Translations under genes and position numbers: made by a program | From: CAWDVB01 sp963824105 | GTDB taxonomy: Bacteria; Actinomycetota; Actinomycetes; Propionibacteriales; Nocardioidaceae | Length of the DNA: 64,000 bases | Reading direction: 5' to 3' | Assembly (NCBI GenBank): GCA_963824105.1 | Contig: CAWGNN010000011.1 | Span: forward strand, 1 to 64,000 | The notes under the pieces: generated by a model | Database searches by the model: none | Seen by the model: the letters and a program-made list of their open reading frames with translations, nothing else | What the model was told of the DNA's origin: nothing | Shown: positions 33,447 through 42,644 of the stretch, in pieces | How positions within the stretch are numbered: position 1 is the first letter of the stretch | How the letters are laid out: every line of letters starts with the position of its first letter

Positions 33447-33692
33447 TCAGTTGAGCTGGCTGCTGATGAAGTTGACCGCGTCCGCGACCGTCTTGAGGTT
33501 CTTCACCTCGTCGTCGGGGATGCGAACGTCGAACTTCTCCTCGGCCGCAACAACAACCTCGACCATGGACAGCGAGTCGATGTCGAGGTCGTCGGTGAAC
33601 GACTTGTCCATCTGGACGGAGTCGGCGGGGATGCCGACGATCTCATTGACGATTTCGGCGAGCTCGGCGCGGACGTCCACGTCAGATGCCAT
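33447..33692 (-). CDS. acpP: Acyl carrier protein
   Basis: The 81-residue acidic carrier protein is modified by phosphopantetheine on S40 in DIDSLSMVEV. It shuttles acyl chains among FabD, FabH and FabF, which are encoded around it. Gaps of 51 and 56 bases separate it from fabH and fabF. Confidence 0.96.
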   Translation of the reverse strand: MASDVDVRAELAEIVNEIVGIPADSVQMDKSFTDDLDIDSLSMVEVVVAAEEKFDVRIPDDEVKNLKTVADAVNFISSQLN

Positions 33693-33743
33693 TTCTTCTC
33701 CTTGGTGTGATGGGTTTTGCTGCCGTCCCTCGTCGGGACGGAG

Positions 33744-34745
33744 TCAGGGGATGCGCACCACCTGGGCGGCGTACGCGAGGCCCGCGCCGAAGGCGATGAA
33801 GAGAGCCAGGTCGCCGCTCTTGGCTTCGCCCTCCTCCAGCATCCGGTCGAGGGCCAGGGGGATCGACGCCGCGGAGGTGTTGCCCTGCCAGGCGATGTCG
33901 CGGGCGATCTTGACGTTCTCGGGAAGCTCCATCGAGCGGGCCATCGCATCGGTGATGCGCATGTTGGCCTGGTGGGGGACGAAGATGTCGAGCTGGTCGG
34001 CACGCACTCCGGCCGCGTCCAGGGCGCTCTGCGCCACCTTGGCCATCTCGTAGACGGCCCAGCGGAAGACCGCGTTGCCCTGCATCTCCAGGTGGGGAAT
34101 CTCGGGGTGGCCGCTCTCGAGGACGGTGAGCCAGTTCTCCCGCTGCCGGATGAAGTCGAAGCGCTCGCCGTCAGAACCCCAGATGACCGGCCCGATGCCC
34201 GTCTCGTCCGACGACCCGACGATGGCGGCTCCGGCCCCGTCGGCGAAGATGAACGCCGTGCCCCGGTCGTCGCGCCGGGTGATGTCGGACAGCCGCTCCA
34301 CACCGATCACCAGGGCGTTGCGGGCGCTGCCCGCCCGGACGGCGTTGGAGGCCAGGGCCAGGCCGTGACAGAAGCCGGCGCAGGCAGCGGAGATGTCGAA
34401 GGCGGCCGGGCGGTCCAGCCCCAGCTCGGTCGCGATCAGGGTCGCCACCGCGGGGGTCTGCAGCATGTGGGAGACCGTTGCCACGATGACCATGTCGATC
34501 TGGTCGGGGGAGACGTCGCATCGCTCGAACGCCGCGCGGGCGGCCGCCACCGACATCATCTGGACGGTCTCGTCGGGCGACGCCCAGCGGCGCTCCTTGA
34601 TGCCGGAACGCTGCTGGATCCACTCGTCGCTGGAGTCGATCGGCCCGATCACCTCGGAGTTCGGGACGACCCGGCGTGGCCGGTAGGAGCCGGTCGCGAG
34701 GATCGCGGTGTGCTCCGGGCCGGAAATGGATCGGATCTCGGTCAT
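33744..34745 (-). CDS. fabH: Beta-ketoacyl-ACP synthase III
   Basis: FabH starts fatty-acid synthesis by condensing an acyl-CoA with malonyl-ACP. In the 333-residue product the triad is C122 (SAACAGF), H258 (VPHQANMRI) and N289 (WQGNTSAASIP). In actinobacteria FabH often prefers branched primers, which would give iso/anteiso lipids, but the sequence does not prove this. The ATG overlaps the fabD stop by four bases. Confidence 0.95.
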   Translation of the reverse strand: MTEIRSISGPEHTAILATGSYRPRRVVPNSEVIGPIDSSDEWIQQRSGIKERRWASPDETVQMMSVAAARAAFERCDVSPDQIDMVIVATVSHMLQTPAVATLIATELGLDRPAAFDISAACAGFCHGLALASNAVRAGSARNALVIGVERLSDITRRDDRGTAFIFADGAGAAIVGSSDETGIGPVIWGSDGERFDFIRQRENWLTVLESGHPEIPHLEMQGNAVFRWAVYEMAKVAQSALDAAGVRADQLDIFVPHQANMRITDAMARSMELPENVKIARDIAWQGNTSAASIPLALDRMLEEGEAKSGDLALFIAFGAGLAYAAQVVRIP

Positions 34746-35713
34746 TCCGGGGCTCCTCCAGAGTGGGTCGCGCCGGGGTCCGGCGGGCTGGCGTGGCGCT
34801 CGACGAACTCGCGGGCGTCATCGAGCTGGTCAGGCGTCTTGAGCGCGAAGGTCTCGACACCCTTCAGAGCTCGTCGGGCGATTCCGGTGAGCGTACCCGC
34901 CGGGGGCATCTCCAGCAGCCCGGTGACGCCCATCTGCGCCATGGTCTGCATGCACAGGTCCCAGCGCACCGGGCTGCTCACCTGGTTGACCAGTCGCTGG
35001 ACGACATCGGCCCCGTCGTGGACGAGGTGGCCGTCGCGGTTGGAGATCAAGGGGATCTTCGCGGCTCGAGTGGAGATGGAGTGGGCGAGCGAGCCGAGGC
35101 GCTCCACGGCCGGAGCCATGTGTGCGGTGTGGAAGGCGCCGGCGACCGAGAGCGGCACCAGCCGGGTGCCCTCAGGAGGTGCGGCGGACAACGCCTCCAA
35201 CTGCTCGACGGTGCCCGCCGCCACGATCTGGCCGGGCCCGTTGTTGTTTGCCGGGGTGAGGCCCAGCGACTCGAGGCTCGCCAGGACTGTGTCGCGGTCC
35301 CCGCCGAGCACGGCGGTCATCGAGGTCGGCGTCCGGCCGGCGGCCTCGGCCATGAGCCGTCCGCGCTCGCGGACGAAGACCATGGCCTGCTCGGCCGAGA
35401 TGATTCCGGCCCCGGCTGCGGCGCCGACCTCGCCGACGCTGTGGCCGGCGACCGCGGCAACCTTGCCGAACGCGTCCGCGGGGCGGGGGAAGAGCTCGAG
35501 AGCGGCGACCAGCGCGGAGGCCACCAGGAGGGGCTGGGCGACTGCGGTGTCGCGGATCGCGTCAGCGTCGGCCTCGGTGCCGAAGTGCGCCAGATCGACC
35601 TGGGCGACCGTGGAGAGCCAGTCGAGCCGCGCCGCGAACCGCGACTCCGCGAGCCAGGGCTTGAGGAAGCCGGGGGCCTGGGAGCCCTGTCCGGGCGCGA
35701 CGATGACGAGCAC
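34742..35713 (-). CDS. fabD: Malonyl-CoA:ACP transacylase
   Basis: FabD loads malonyl groups onto ACP. In the 323-residue product the nucleophile S92 is in GHSVGE, H195 lies in AGAFHTAHM, and the N-terminal APGQGSQ forms the oxyanion loop. It is the first gene of the operon. GTG 35713 lies six bases after a weak CAGAGT box, which is compatible with a leaderless mRNA. The intergenic region carries a striking palindrome. Confidence 0.94.
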   Translation of the reverse strand: MLVIVAPGQGSQAPGFLKPWLAESRFAARLDWLSTVAQVDLAHFGTEADADAIRDTAVAQPLLVASALVAALELFPRPADAFGKVAAVAGHSVGEVGAAAGAGIISAEQAMVFVRERGRLMAEAAGRTPTSMTAVLGGDRDTVLASLESLGLTPANNNGPGQIVAAGTVEQLEALSAAPPEGTRLVPLSVAGAFHTAHMAPAVERLGSLAHSISTRAAKIPLISNRDGHLVHDGADVVQRLVNQVSSPVRWDLCMQTMAQMGVTGLLEMPPAGTLTGIARRALKGVETFALKTPDQLDDAREFVERHASPPDPGATHSGGAPE

Positions 35714-35777
35714 GGAACAACTCTGCCGGGTGGACGGGCGTCACGCGCGGTGAGCGCACACCAGAAACCGGGGCGAG

Positions 35778-35798
35778 ATTTGTAGGAATCCTACAAAT
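35778..35798. promoter_or_regulatory. Palindromic operator upstream of fabD
   Basis: Arms ATTTGTAGGA and TCCTACAAAT flank a single A: a perfect 10+1+10 dyad, AT-rich in a GC-rich setting. It overlaps the last codons of the PucR-type regulator gene and is 65 bases upstream of the fabD start. It is well placed as the binding site by which the regulator controls the fab operon. Confidence 0.65.
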
Positions 35799-36993
35799 TT
35801 GGCGGCGCTTGCTCGGCCAACCGGCCGAGCGCGACGGCCATCCGGATGGTGAACCCGTGCCGCGGATCGGTCGGGTCGAGCCCGGTGGCATCCGCGGCGC
35901 TGTGCAGCCGGTAGCGCACGGTGTTGCCGTGGACGAACAGCGCCCGTGCCGTGGCCTCCAGCGCCCGGCCGTGCTCCAGGTAGGTCACCACGGTCTCCAG
36001 GACCTGCTCGCCGGTCTTGGTGAGCGGGAGATAGACCTCGTCGATCAGCTGGTCGGCGGCGTAGCGCTCGCCGATCAGCACCCGCTCGGGGAGCAGGTCG
36101 TCGGCGAGGACGACGCGAGGCGCCCCGTGCCAGCCGGGGGCGGCTCGCAGGCCGCTCATCGCGGCCCGTACCGATGCCGGGGAGTGCACGATGTCGGGGA
36201 CCAGGGGACCGACGACCACGTGGTCCCCTCCGAAGTGACTGGCCAGCAGATCTCCTGCGCGGTGGGCGTCCTGGACGTTCCCGAGGACCACGATCAGCCG
36301 CTGCCCCTGCACGGCGCATACCGCGGAGAGCCCCAGGTGCTCGGCGCCGGTCCGCACCGCCTCGATCGCCTCGGCGGTCGTCGCGCCGTTCTGGGGGCCC
36401 TGGTGCAGCTCGCCCACCACCGCACACACCTGGTTGGCCGACCATCCCAGCGCGCTCGCACGGGACCTGATCGCGTCGAGGTCGTCGGCTCGCATGACTG
36501 CGTCCACGAGCAGTGCCTCAAGACGGGCGTCCCACGCGCCGCGCATCTCGGCGGCGCGGGCGTACACCTCGGCGGTGGCGAAGGCCACCTCCCGGCCGTA
36601 CCGGAGCACCAGCTCCTGCAGCGCAGACCCGTCGCCCTCGCCCGCGACGCTCTCGACATGCTCCTCCACCACCGTGATGGTCAATCGGACCAGCTCGACG
36701 GTTTGGTGCAGGCTCACAACTCCGGTCAGTGCCGGCGGGGCGGCGCCGAACACCTCGAAGCTACTGAGCGGGCGGTCCCCGGTCGCGGTGAGCCAGTGAG
36801 TGAAGGAGGTGATGCCGGCCTGGACCACCAGGCCGATCCAGGCCCGCTCCTGGGCCTCCAGTGCGCGGAACCACTCCATCTCCTGGTCCATCCGGGCCAG
36901 GGCCGCCGAACGGAGATCGCCGGTCGCCCGCTCCACGCGGTCCGCGATCCGTCGACGGGTCGCGGGGGAGATGGTCGGCAGTCCTCCGCTCAT
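35791..36993 (-). CDS. fasR: PucR/CdaR-type regulator, FasR-like
   Basis: The 400-residue protein has a C-terminal PucR-type helix-turn-helix (about 345-395, with LEHGRALEATARALFVHGNTVRYRL) and a central GGDEF-like region. In Streptomyces coelicolor the protein at this position, FasR, activates the fabD-fabH-acpP-fabF operon, and mycobacteria have a related gene in the same place. The symbol rests on this context. The ATG follows a TAGGCT box by six bases (leaderless). Confidence 0.8.
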   Translation of the reverse strand: MSGGLPTISPATRRRIADRVERATGDLRSAALARMDQEMEWFRALEAQERAWIGLVVQAGITSFTHWLTATGDRPLSSFEVFGAAPPALTGVVSLHQTVELVRLTITVVEEHVESVAGEGDGSALQELVLRYGREVAFATAEVYARAAEMRGAWDARLEALLVDAVMRADDLDAIRSRASALGWSANQVCAVVGELHQGPQNGATTAEAIEAVRTGAEHLGLSAVCAVQGQRLIVVLGNVQDAHRAGDLLASHFGGDHVVVGPLVPDIVHSPASVRAAMSGLRAAPGWHGAPRVVLADDLLPERVLIGERYAADQLIDEVYLPLTKTGEQVLETVVTYLEHGRALEATARALFVHGNTVRYRLHSAADATGLDPTDPRHGFTIRMAVALGRLAEQAPPNL

Positions 36994-36999
36994 GGCAGG

Positions 37000-37005
37000 A
37001 GCCTA
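37000..37005 (-). promoter_or_regulatory. -10 box of fasR-like gene, leaderless
   Basis: On the minus strand TAGGCT ends six bases before the ATG whose first base is 36993. Confidence 0.55.
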
Positions 37006-37212
37006 TCGGGGCAGGTTCGGCTCAGCCCTCAGCGAAATCCAGGGCCGAAATGCCGCTTCGAACGATCCAAACAAGGGGCGTGCGTGCCGGTCGCTGGTGG
37101 GTGACCCGGACCGGTGCGACACTCACCGGTAACCTGGAAGTCGGCGGATTTTGGGTTCCGGGGAGGCCGACCGACGAGTCGGTGGGAGACGCTCAGGACG
37201 GAGGTGCCGGCG

Positions 37213-38160
37213 ATGGGGAAGAACCCCGAGGTTCAGTTCGTCACCGTGCACGGCCATCGGCGCGCCTACGTCAAGACCGGGTCCGGTCCCGCCCTGCTGC
37301 TCCTGCACGGCCTGGCCTGCGACCATCGGACCTGGGCGCCGGTCCTGGACAAGCTCGCCCGTCGCTACACCGTGATCGTCCCGGATCTGCTCGGGCACGG
37401 CCTGTCGGCCAAGCCACGCGCCGACTATTCGGTCGGCGGCTATGCCAACGGCATGCGGGACCTGCTGACCATCCTGGGCATCGACACCGCGACCGTGGTC
37501 GGGCACAGCTTCGGCGGCGGGGTGGCGATGCAGTTCGCCTACCAGTTCCCCGAGCGCACCGAGCGGCTCATCCTGGTCGCGCCTGGCGGACTGGGCCGGG
37601 ATGTGTCACCGGTTGTCCGGGCGGTGTCGCTGTCGGCCTTCGAGTGGGTCATGGGGGCGGTGACTCTCCCCGGCGTCCGCCAGGTCGTCACCGAGGGGCT
37701 CCGGGTCCTCTCCCGGGTGCCCGTCGCAGCGGCCCGCGATCTCGGCGAAGCTGCCGACATCGTCGACACCTTCGCCGACCCGTCGGCGCGACGGGCGATC
37801 CGCCACGTGGTCAGTCACGTCGTGGACTGGCGTGGCCAGGTGGTCACGATGCTCGACCGCGCCTATCTGACCGAGGCCATGCCGATGTGCGTGATCTGGG
37901 GCGCCGACGACATGGTCATCCCCCCCAGCCACGCCGATGCGTTCGCCGAGATGGCGCCCGGTGCCCAGGTTCACGTGATCGGGAACGCCGGGCACTTCCC
38001 GCATCGTGACCATCCGGATCGCTTCGTCCGGATCGTCAACAAGTTCATTGCCACGACCGAGCCGGCGCGCTACCACCGGGGCCGGTGGCGGGCGCTGCTA
38101 CGCAGCGGCAGGCAGGAACACCCGGTCTCGGAGAGTTCCTCGACAGCCGAGACGGCCTGA
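37213..38160 (+). CDS. Alpha/beta-hydrolase
   Basis: This 315-residue alpha/beta-hydrolase fold protein has oxyanion HG (32-33), nucleophile S99 in GHSFGG, an acid in WGADDMVIP and the catalytic His in NAGHFPHRDHP. The variable cap lies between about residues 125 and 195. It looks like an esterase or C-C hydrolase, and the substrate is unknown. ATG 37213 has GGAGG upstream. It lies between fasR and aceE, convergent with aceE by 13 bases. Confidence 0.88.
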   Translation: MGKNPEVQFVTVHGHRRAYVKTGSGPALLLLHGLACDHRTWAPVLDKLARRYTVIVPDLLGHGLSAKPRADYSVGGYANGMRDLLTILGIDTATVVGHSFGGGVAMQFAYQFPERTERLILVAPGGLGRDVSPVVRAVSLSAFEWVMGAVTLPGVRQVVTEGLRVLSRVPVAAARDLGEAADIVDTFADPSARRAIRHVVSHVVDWRGQVVTMLDRAYLTEAMPMCVIWGADDMVIPPSHADAFAEMAPGAQVHVIGNAGHFPHRDHPDRFVRIVNKFIATTEPARYHRGRWRALLRSGRQEHPVSESSSTAETA

Positions 38161-38173
38161 GCGGGTCACCGGG

Positions 38174-40942
38174 TCAGGCGTCCGCGCCCTCCTGCAGCAC
38201 TCCGGCGGTGGCCGTCGGGTCGTCGATCCGGTACTGGTCGAAAGCCTTGCGTGCCAGCGACGGGTCGACCTCCCCGCGCTCGGCGAGCGCTTCGAGGGTC
38301 ATCACAACGATGGACTCGGCGTCGACGTGGAAGTAGCGCCGCGCGGCGGGCCGGGTGTCAGCGAAGCCGAATCCGTCGGTGCCCAGGGTGTGGTAGTCGC
38401 TCGGAATCCAGCGGGCGATCTGGTTCGGCACCGCACGCATGAAGTCCGACACTGCGACCACCGGACCGGGCGCCCCGGTGAGCTTCTCGGTGACGTAGGG
38501 GGTCCGGTTCGGCCCGTCGGGGTTGAGCAGGTTGTGCTCCTCGCAGGCGATCGCATCGCGCGCCAACTCGTTCCACGACGTCACCGACCACACGTCGGCA
38601 GCCACTCCCCACTCCCGGTCCAGCATGTCGGCGGCCTGGTGGACCCAGGGGAGTCCCACGCCGGAGGCGAGCAGCTGCGCACGCGGGCGGGTGGTGTCAC
38701 CCGGAGCCAGCGCTGCCAGTCGGATCCCGCGCAGGATGCCTTCGGCATCGACGTCAGCGGGCTCGGGCTCCTGGAGCAGCGGCTCGTTGTAGACCGTGAG
38801 GTAGAAGATGATGTCCTCGCCGTGCGGGTGCTCCTCGGTGGATCCGTACATCCGTTCGAGGCCCGACCTCATGATGTGGCCGATCTCGTAGGACGTGGCC
38901 GGGTCGTAGTGGACGACCGCGGGGTTGGTGAGCGCCAGCAGGGGTGAGTGGCCGTCGGCGTGCTGCAGGCCCTCACCGGTGAGCGTGGTCCGTCCGGCGG
39001 TCGCACCGATCAGGAAGCCTCGGCCGAGCTGGTCGGCCATCGCCCACATCGAGTCGCCGGTCCGCTGGAAGCCGAACATCGAGTAGAAGATGTAGAAGGG
39101 GATCATCGGCTGGCCGTGCGTGGCGTATGCCGTGCCCGCCGCAATCGCCGAGGCCATCGCGCCCGCCTCCGAGATGCCTTCGTGCAGCATCTGGCCCTGC
39201 GGGGACTCCTTCCAGGCCAGCAGCAGCCGACGGTCGACGCCCTCGTACTCCTGGCCGTGCGGGTTGTAGAGCTTCGCCGTGGAGAACATCGAGTCCATGC
39301 CGAAGGTGCGGAACTCGTCGGGTGCGATCGGCACGATGCGCGGGCCGATCTCCGGGTCCTTCATCAGGTCCTTGAGCAGACGCACCAGCGCCATGGTGGT
39401 GGCGATCTTCTGCTTGCCGGACCCTTGCTTCATCTCGGCGTAGACGGGATCGCCCGGGAGCTTCAGCGGTGCCGAGCGGCGGACCCGGCGCGGAAGCGAA
39501 CCGCCGAGCTCGCCGCGGCGCTCCATCATGTACTGGATGTCCGGGCTGTCCATGCCGGGGTGGAAGAACGGTGCCACGTCGGACCGGTCGATCTGCTCGT
39601 CGCTGACCGGCAGACGGAGCCGGTCGCGGAACCTCTTCAGGTCGTCCTTGGTGAGCTTCTTCATCGAGTGGGTGGCGTTCTTGCCCTCCAGGGCGTCGAT
39701 CGTCCAGCCCTTGATCGTCTTGGCAAGGATCACCGTCGGCTGGCCCACGTGCTCCGAGGCCGACTTGAACGCCGAGTAGACCTTCCGGTAGTCATGCCCG
39801 CCGCGCGGCAGCTGACGGATCTGGTCGTCGGTCATGTGCTGGACCATGGCCCGCAGCCGCGGGTCCGCCCCGAAGAAGTTCTCCCGGATGTAGTCACCGG
39901 TCTCGACCGAGTAGGTCTGGAACTGTCCGTCCGGAGTGGTGTTCATCCGGTTGACCAGCACGCCGTCGACGTCGGCGGCGAGCAGCGGGTCCCACTGCCG
40001 GCCCCACACGACCTTGATGACGTTCCAGCCCGCGCCGCGGAAGATCGACTCCAGCTCCTGGATGATCTTGCCGTTGCCGCGGACCGGGCCGTCGAGCTGC
40101 TGCAGATTGCAGTTGATGACGAAGGTGAGGTTGTCCAGCTCCTCGCGAGCGGCCAGGCCGATGGCTCCGATCGACTCGGGCTCAGCCATCTCGCCGTCGC
40201 CGAGGAAGGCCCAGACGTGCTGCTGGCTGGTGTCCTTGATCCCGCGGTTGTGCAGGTAGCGGTTGAAACGGGCTTGGTAGATCGAGTTGATCCCGGTGAG
40301 CCCCATCGAGACGGTCGGGAACTCCCAGAAGTCCGGCATCAGCCGCGGGTGCGGATACGACGACAGGCCCTGGCCCGGCCCGTGCTGGACCTCCTGGCGG
40401 AAGTGGGAGAGCTGCGCCTCGGTGAGCCGTCCCTCGAGGAAGGCCCGGGCATAGATACCGGGGGATGCGTGCCCCTGGAAGTAGACCTGGTCCCCGCCGC
40501 CGGGGTGGTCCTTGCCGCGGAAGAAGTGGTTGAACCCGACCTCATAGAGGCTGGCCGACGACTGGTACGTGGCGATGTGGCCGCCGACTTCGAGCCCCTT
40601 GCGGTTGGCCGCCGCGACCATCACCGCGGCGTTCCACCGGACGTAGGAGCGAATCCGCCGCTCGGTCTCCTCGTCGCCAGGGAACCAGGGCTCACGCTCC
40701 GGAGGGATGGTGTTCACGTAGTCGGTGGAGCGCAGGGCGGGAACGCCGACCTGCTTCTCCCGCGAGCGCTCCAGAAGGCGGAGCATCACGTAACGTGCTC
40801 GGGCCCGACCGCGCTCGTCGAGCAGCCGGTCGAACGAGTCGACCCACTCCTGGGTCTCCTCGGGGTCGATGTCGGGCAGTTGCGTCGGCAGACCCTCGTG
40901 GATGATCGGGACTCGGTCCTGGGGCGTGTTCACACGGGCCAT
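38174..40942 (-). CDS. aceE: Pyruvate dehydrogenase E1 (homodimeric)
   Basis: The 922-residue E1 decarboxylates pyruvate with thiamine diphosphate and passes the acetyl group to E2. The single-chain form is usual in actinobacteria. TPP-binding GDGEMAEPES and NCNLQQLDGPVRGN, the transketolase pyrimidine domain (GISEAGAMASAIAAGTAYA) and the C-terminal domain are complete. ATG 40942 gives the conserved N-terminus; the frame extends 80 codons further back without homology. An AT-rich GATCAAtC direct repeat lies just upstream. E2 and E3 genes are not in the window. Confidence 0.95.
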   Translation of the reverse strand: MARVNTPQDRVPIIHEGLPTQLPDIDPEETQEWVDSFDRLLDERGRARARYVMLRLLERSREKQVGVPALRSTDYVNTIPPEREPWFPGDEETERRIRSYVRWNAAVMVAAANRKGLEVGGHIATYQSSASLYEVGFNHFFRGKDHPGGGDQVYFQGHASPGIYARAFLEGRLTEAQLSHFRQEVQHGPGQGLSSYPHPRLMPDFWEFPTVSMGLTGINSIYQARFNRYLHNRGIKDTSQQHVWAFLGDGEMAEPESIGAIGLAAREELDNLTFVINCNLQQLDGPVRGNGKIIQELESIFRGAGWNVIKVVWGRQWDPLLAADVDGVLVNRMNTTPDGQFQTYSVETGDYIRENFFGADPRLRAMVQHMTDDQIRQLPRGGHDYRKVYSAFKSASEHVGQPTVILAKTIKGWTIDALEGKNATHSMKKLTKDDLKRFRDRLRLPVSDEQIDRSDVAPFFHPGMDSPDIQYMMERRGELGGSLPRRVRRSAPLKLPGDPVYAEMKQGSGKQKIATTMALVRLLKDLMKDPEIGPRIVPIAPDEFRTFGMDSMFSTAKLYNPHGQEYEGVDRRLLLAWKESPQGQMLHEGISEAGAMASAIAAGTAYATHGQPMIPFYIFYSMFGFQRTGDSMWAMADQLGRGFLIGATAGRTTLTGEGLQHADGHSPLLALTNPAVVHYDPATSYEIGHIMRSGLERMYGSTEEHPHGEDIIFYLTVYNEPLLQEPEPADVDAEGILRGIRLAALAPGDTTRPRAQLLASGVGLPWVHQAADMLDREWGVAADVWSVTSWNELARDAIACEEHNLLNPDGPNRTPYVTEKLTGAPGPVVAVSDFMRAVPNQIARWIPSDYHTLGTDGFGFADTRPAARRYFHVDAESIVVMTLEALAERGEVDPSLARKAFDQYRIDDPTATAGVLQEGADA

Positions 40943-41104
40943 GTTCCCACGACGGATCAATCGATCAAATCGTTGAGTAGGGTTCAGGAACATCAGCAGA
41001 ATGCGAATCCACGTGTTCTCTTGCAGGAGACCGGGCTGGTCAGGTGGACTAGCAGCAGCACATGCACCAGCACGTGCACCAGTGGAGCATCGAAGGAGCA
41101 GACG

Positions 41105-41527
41105 GTGGAAACCACCCCGAATGGGGCGGACGGCGTGAACGTTGCCGAGCGAATGGGCTTCGCGGCGAACATGGTCGTTCAAGAACTCGGTTGGGACGAG
41201 GACGCCGCTGAGGACGTCCGCGCTGAGATCGAGGAGGCCATCGTCGGTGACATGGTCGACGGGGAGTACGGCAACGTCGTCGACGCCGTGGTGCTGTGGT
41301 GGCGCGACGGCGACGGTGATCTGGTCGACGCACTGGTCGACTCCCTCACCGACCTGGTCGCCGGCGGAGCGATCTGGCTGATGACCCCGAAGGTGGGTCG
41401 CCCGGATGCCGTCGAGCCCGCCGACGTCACCGAGGCAGCGCCGGTGGCAGGGCTGGCCACCACGAACTCTCTGCCGGTGGCCAAGGACTGGGTCGGCACC
41501 CGCCTGGTCACCCCCAAGTCGCGCTGA
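41105..41527 (+). CDS. DUF3052 family protein
   Basis: The 140-residue protein has a family core with VAERMGFAANMVVQELGWDEDA, VDGEYGNVVDAVVLWWRDGDGDL and GGAIWLMTPKVGRPD. DUF3052 genes lie beside aceE in many actinobacteria, including mycobacteria. The role is unknown. GTG 41105 has GAAGGAG upstream. The same reading frame is open far back across aceE, but only this part is real. Confidence 0.85.
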   Translation: METTPNGADGVNVAERMGFAANMVVQELGWDEDAAEDVRAEIEEAIVGDMVDGEYGNVVDAVVLWWRDGDGDLVDALVDSLTDLVAGGAIWLMTPKVGRPDAVEPADVTEAAPVAGLATTNSLPVAKDWVGTRLVTPKSR

Positions 41528-41576
41528 GTCGCCGCTCTGGACCGCGTGGTCCGTCCGGTCGCTCGTGGCGCATGGG

Positions 41577-42644
41577 TCAGCGGCCGGCTTCGCCGATGGT
41601 GAGTGCGGCGAGGGCGTCTGTGGCTCCGCGCGTGGGCGCGACCTCGACGAGCCCGCGGTAGAGCTTGAGGACGACGTCCCGGTCGACGGTCCCCGTTCTG
41701 GCGCGGTCGCAGTGCGCCGACTGGATGGCCGCCTCGAGCTGGAACCGTCCGAGTGGGCGGCCGAGCGAGTGTGCCCGCCGCAGCAGTGCCTCTCCCTCGG
41801 CGATCAGCGCACGGTCCCACAGCGCGGTGTCCTGCTCGTCCAGCGGTGGCCAGGGAAGGCCGGTGCGAGCGGGCGCGCGCGACTGCGCGAAGGTGAGCAG
41901 TGCCGCGAGACCCCACGCCTCGGGCTCCGTGTCGAGCAGCCCGGCCGTGAGCACGGCCAGCCACCGCGCCTCGTCGGCCACCGACTCGTGGATCCGCTCG
42001 TGCTGGTCCAGCCAGTCGATCGCATACGCGCCGTAAATGGCCTCGAGAACGGCGGGAAGTCGCTCGGGCATGTCGGCCCGGGTCGGCACGCGGAAGGGAA
42101 CCCCGGCGTCGCGGATGCGGCGCTTGGCCCGGACCAGCCGCTGAGCCATCGCCGCGGGTTGCACCGCGAACACCTCGGCGATCCGTGTCGCGTCGAACCC
42201 GAGGACCACCTGGAGCATGAGCGGCGTGCGCACCGAGCGGTCGATCGCGGGGTGCGCGCACGCGAACATCAGCTCCAGCCGCTTGTCGGGGATCGCGTCC
42301 GAGTCCGGCTCCGGCTCACTGAGCGTGGCCATCGCGTCGCCGTCCCAGACTGTCGAGGACCGCGACGCCGCGGAGGTGAGGATGTCGCGGATCCGGTTGC
42401 GAGCCACCGTCACGAGCCATCCCTCGGGGTTGTCGGGCACGCCGTACTCGGGCCACGTACGGAGGGCTCGTTCGAAGGCGTCGGCCAGTGCGTCCTCGGC
42501 CAGCGCGATGTCACGCGTCGAGGCCGACAACAGCGCCACCAGCCGGCCGTAGGACGCCCGGGCCGTGCGCTCCGCGGTGTCGTGGGCGTCCCGGCCTGCG
42601 ACTCGCTCCGGCCCGTTCACCGGCTCGGCGGGACCTGCTGCCAC
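41577..42644 (-). CDS. ECF sigma factor, ECF42-like, shortened C-terminus
   Basis: The 355-residue sigma-70 factor has region 2 (EDALADAFERALRTWP and NPEGWLVTVARNRIRD) and region 4 (LMLQVVLGFDATRIAEVFAV), followed by the long C-terminal extension of group ECF42. Such factors are partnered by DGPF/YCII proteins, encoded here by the overlapping upstream gene. The extension stops at LYRGLVEVAPTRGATDALAA and lacks the usual following ALNRAVA-type helix repeats, so it is about 50 residues shorter than typical. No anti-sigma gene is seen. Confidence 0.85.
   Translation of the reverse strand: MAAGPAEPVNGPERVAGRDAHDTAERTARASYGRLVALLSASTRDIALAEDALADAFERALRTWPEYGVPDNPEGWLVTVARNRIRDILTSAASRSSTVWDGDAMATLSEPEPDSDAIPDKRLELMFACAHPAIDRSVRTPLMLQVVLGFDATRIAEVFAVQPAAMAQRLVRAKRRIRDAGVPFRVPTRADMPERLPAVLEAIYGAYAIDWLDQHERIHESVADEARWLAVLTAGLLDTEPEAWGLAALLTFAQSRAPARTGLPWPPLDEQDTALWDRALIAEGEALLRRAHSLGRPLGRFQLEAAIQSAHCDRARTGTVDRDVVLKLYRGLVEVAPTRGATDALAALTIGEAGR

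Noticed and set aside
41058..41083. GCACATGCACCA/GCACGTGCACCA tandem pair before the DUF3052 gene
   Set aside because: Only two imperfect units are present; there is no sign of an array or of a known operator.
38948..41104. Plus-strand open frame continuous with the DUF3052 gene across aceE
   Set aside because: Only the last 140 codons match a family; the rest is antisense to aceE.
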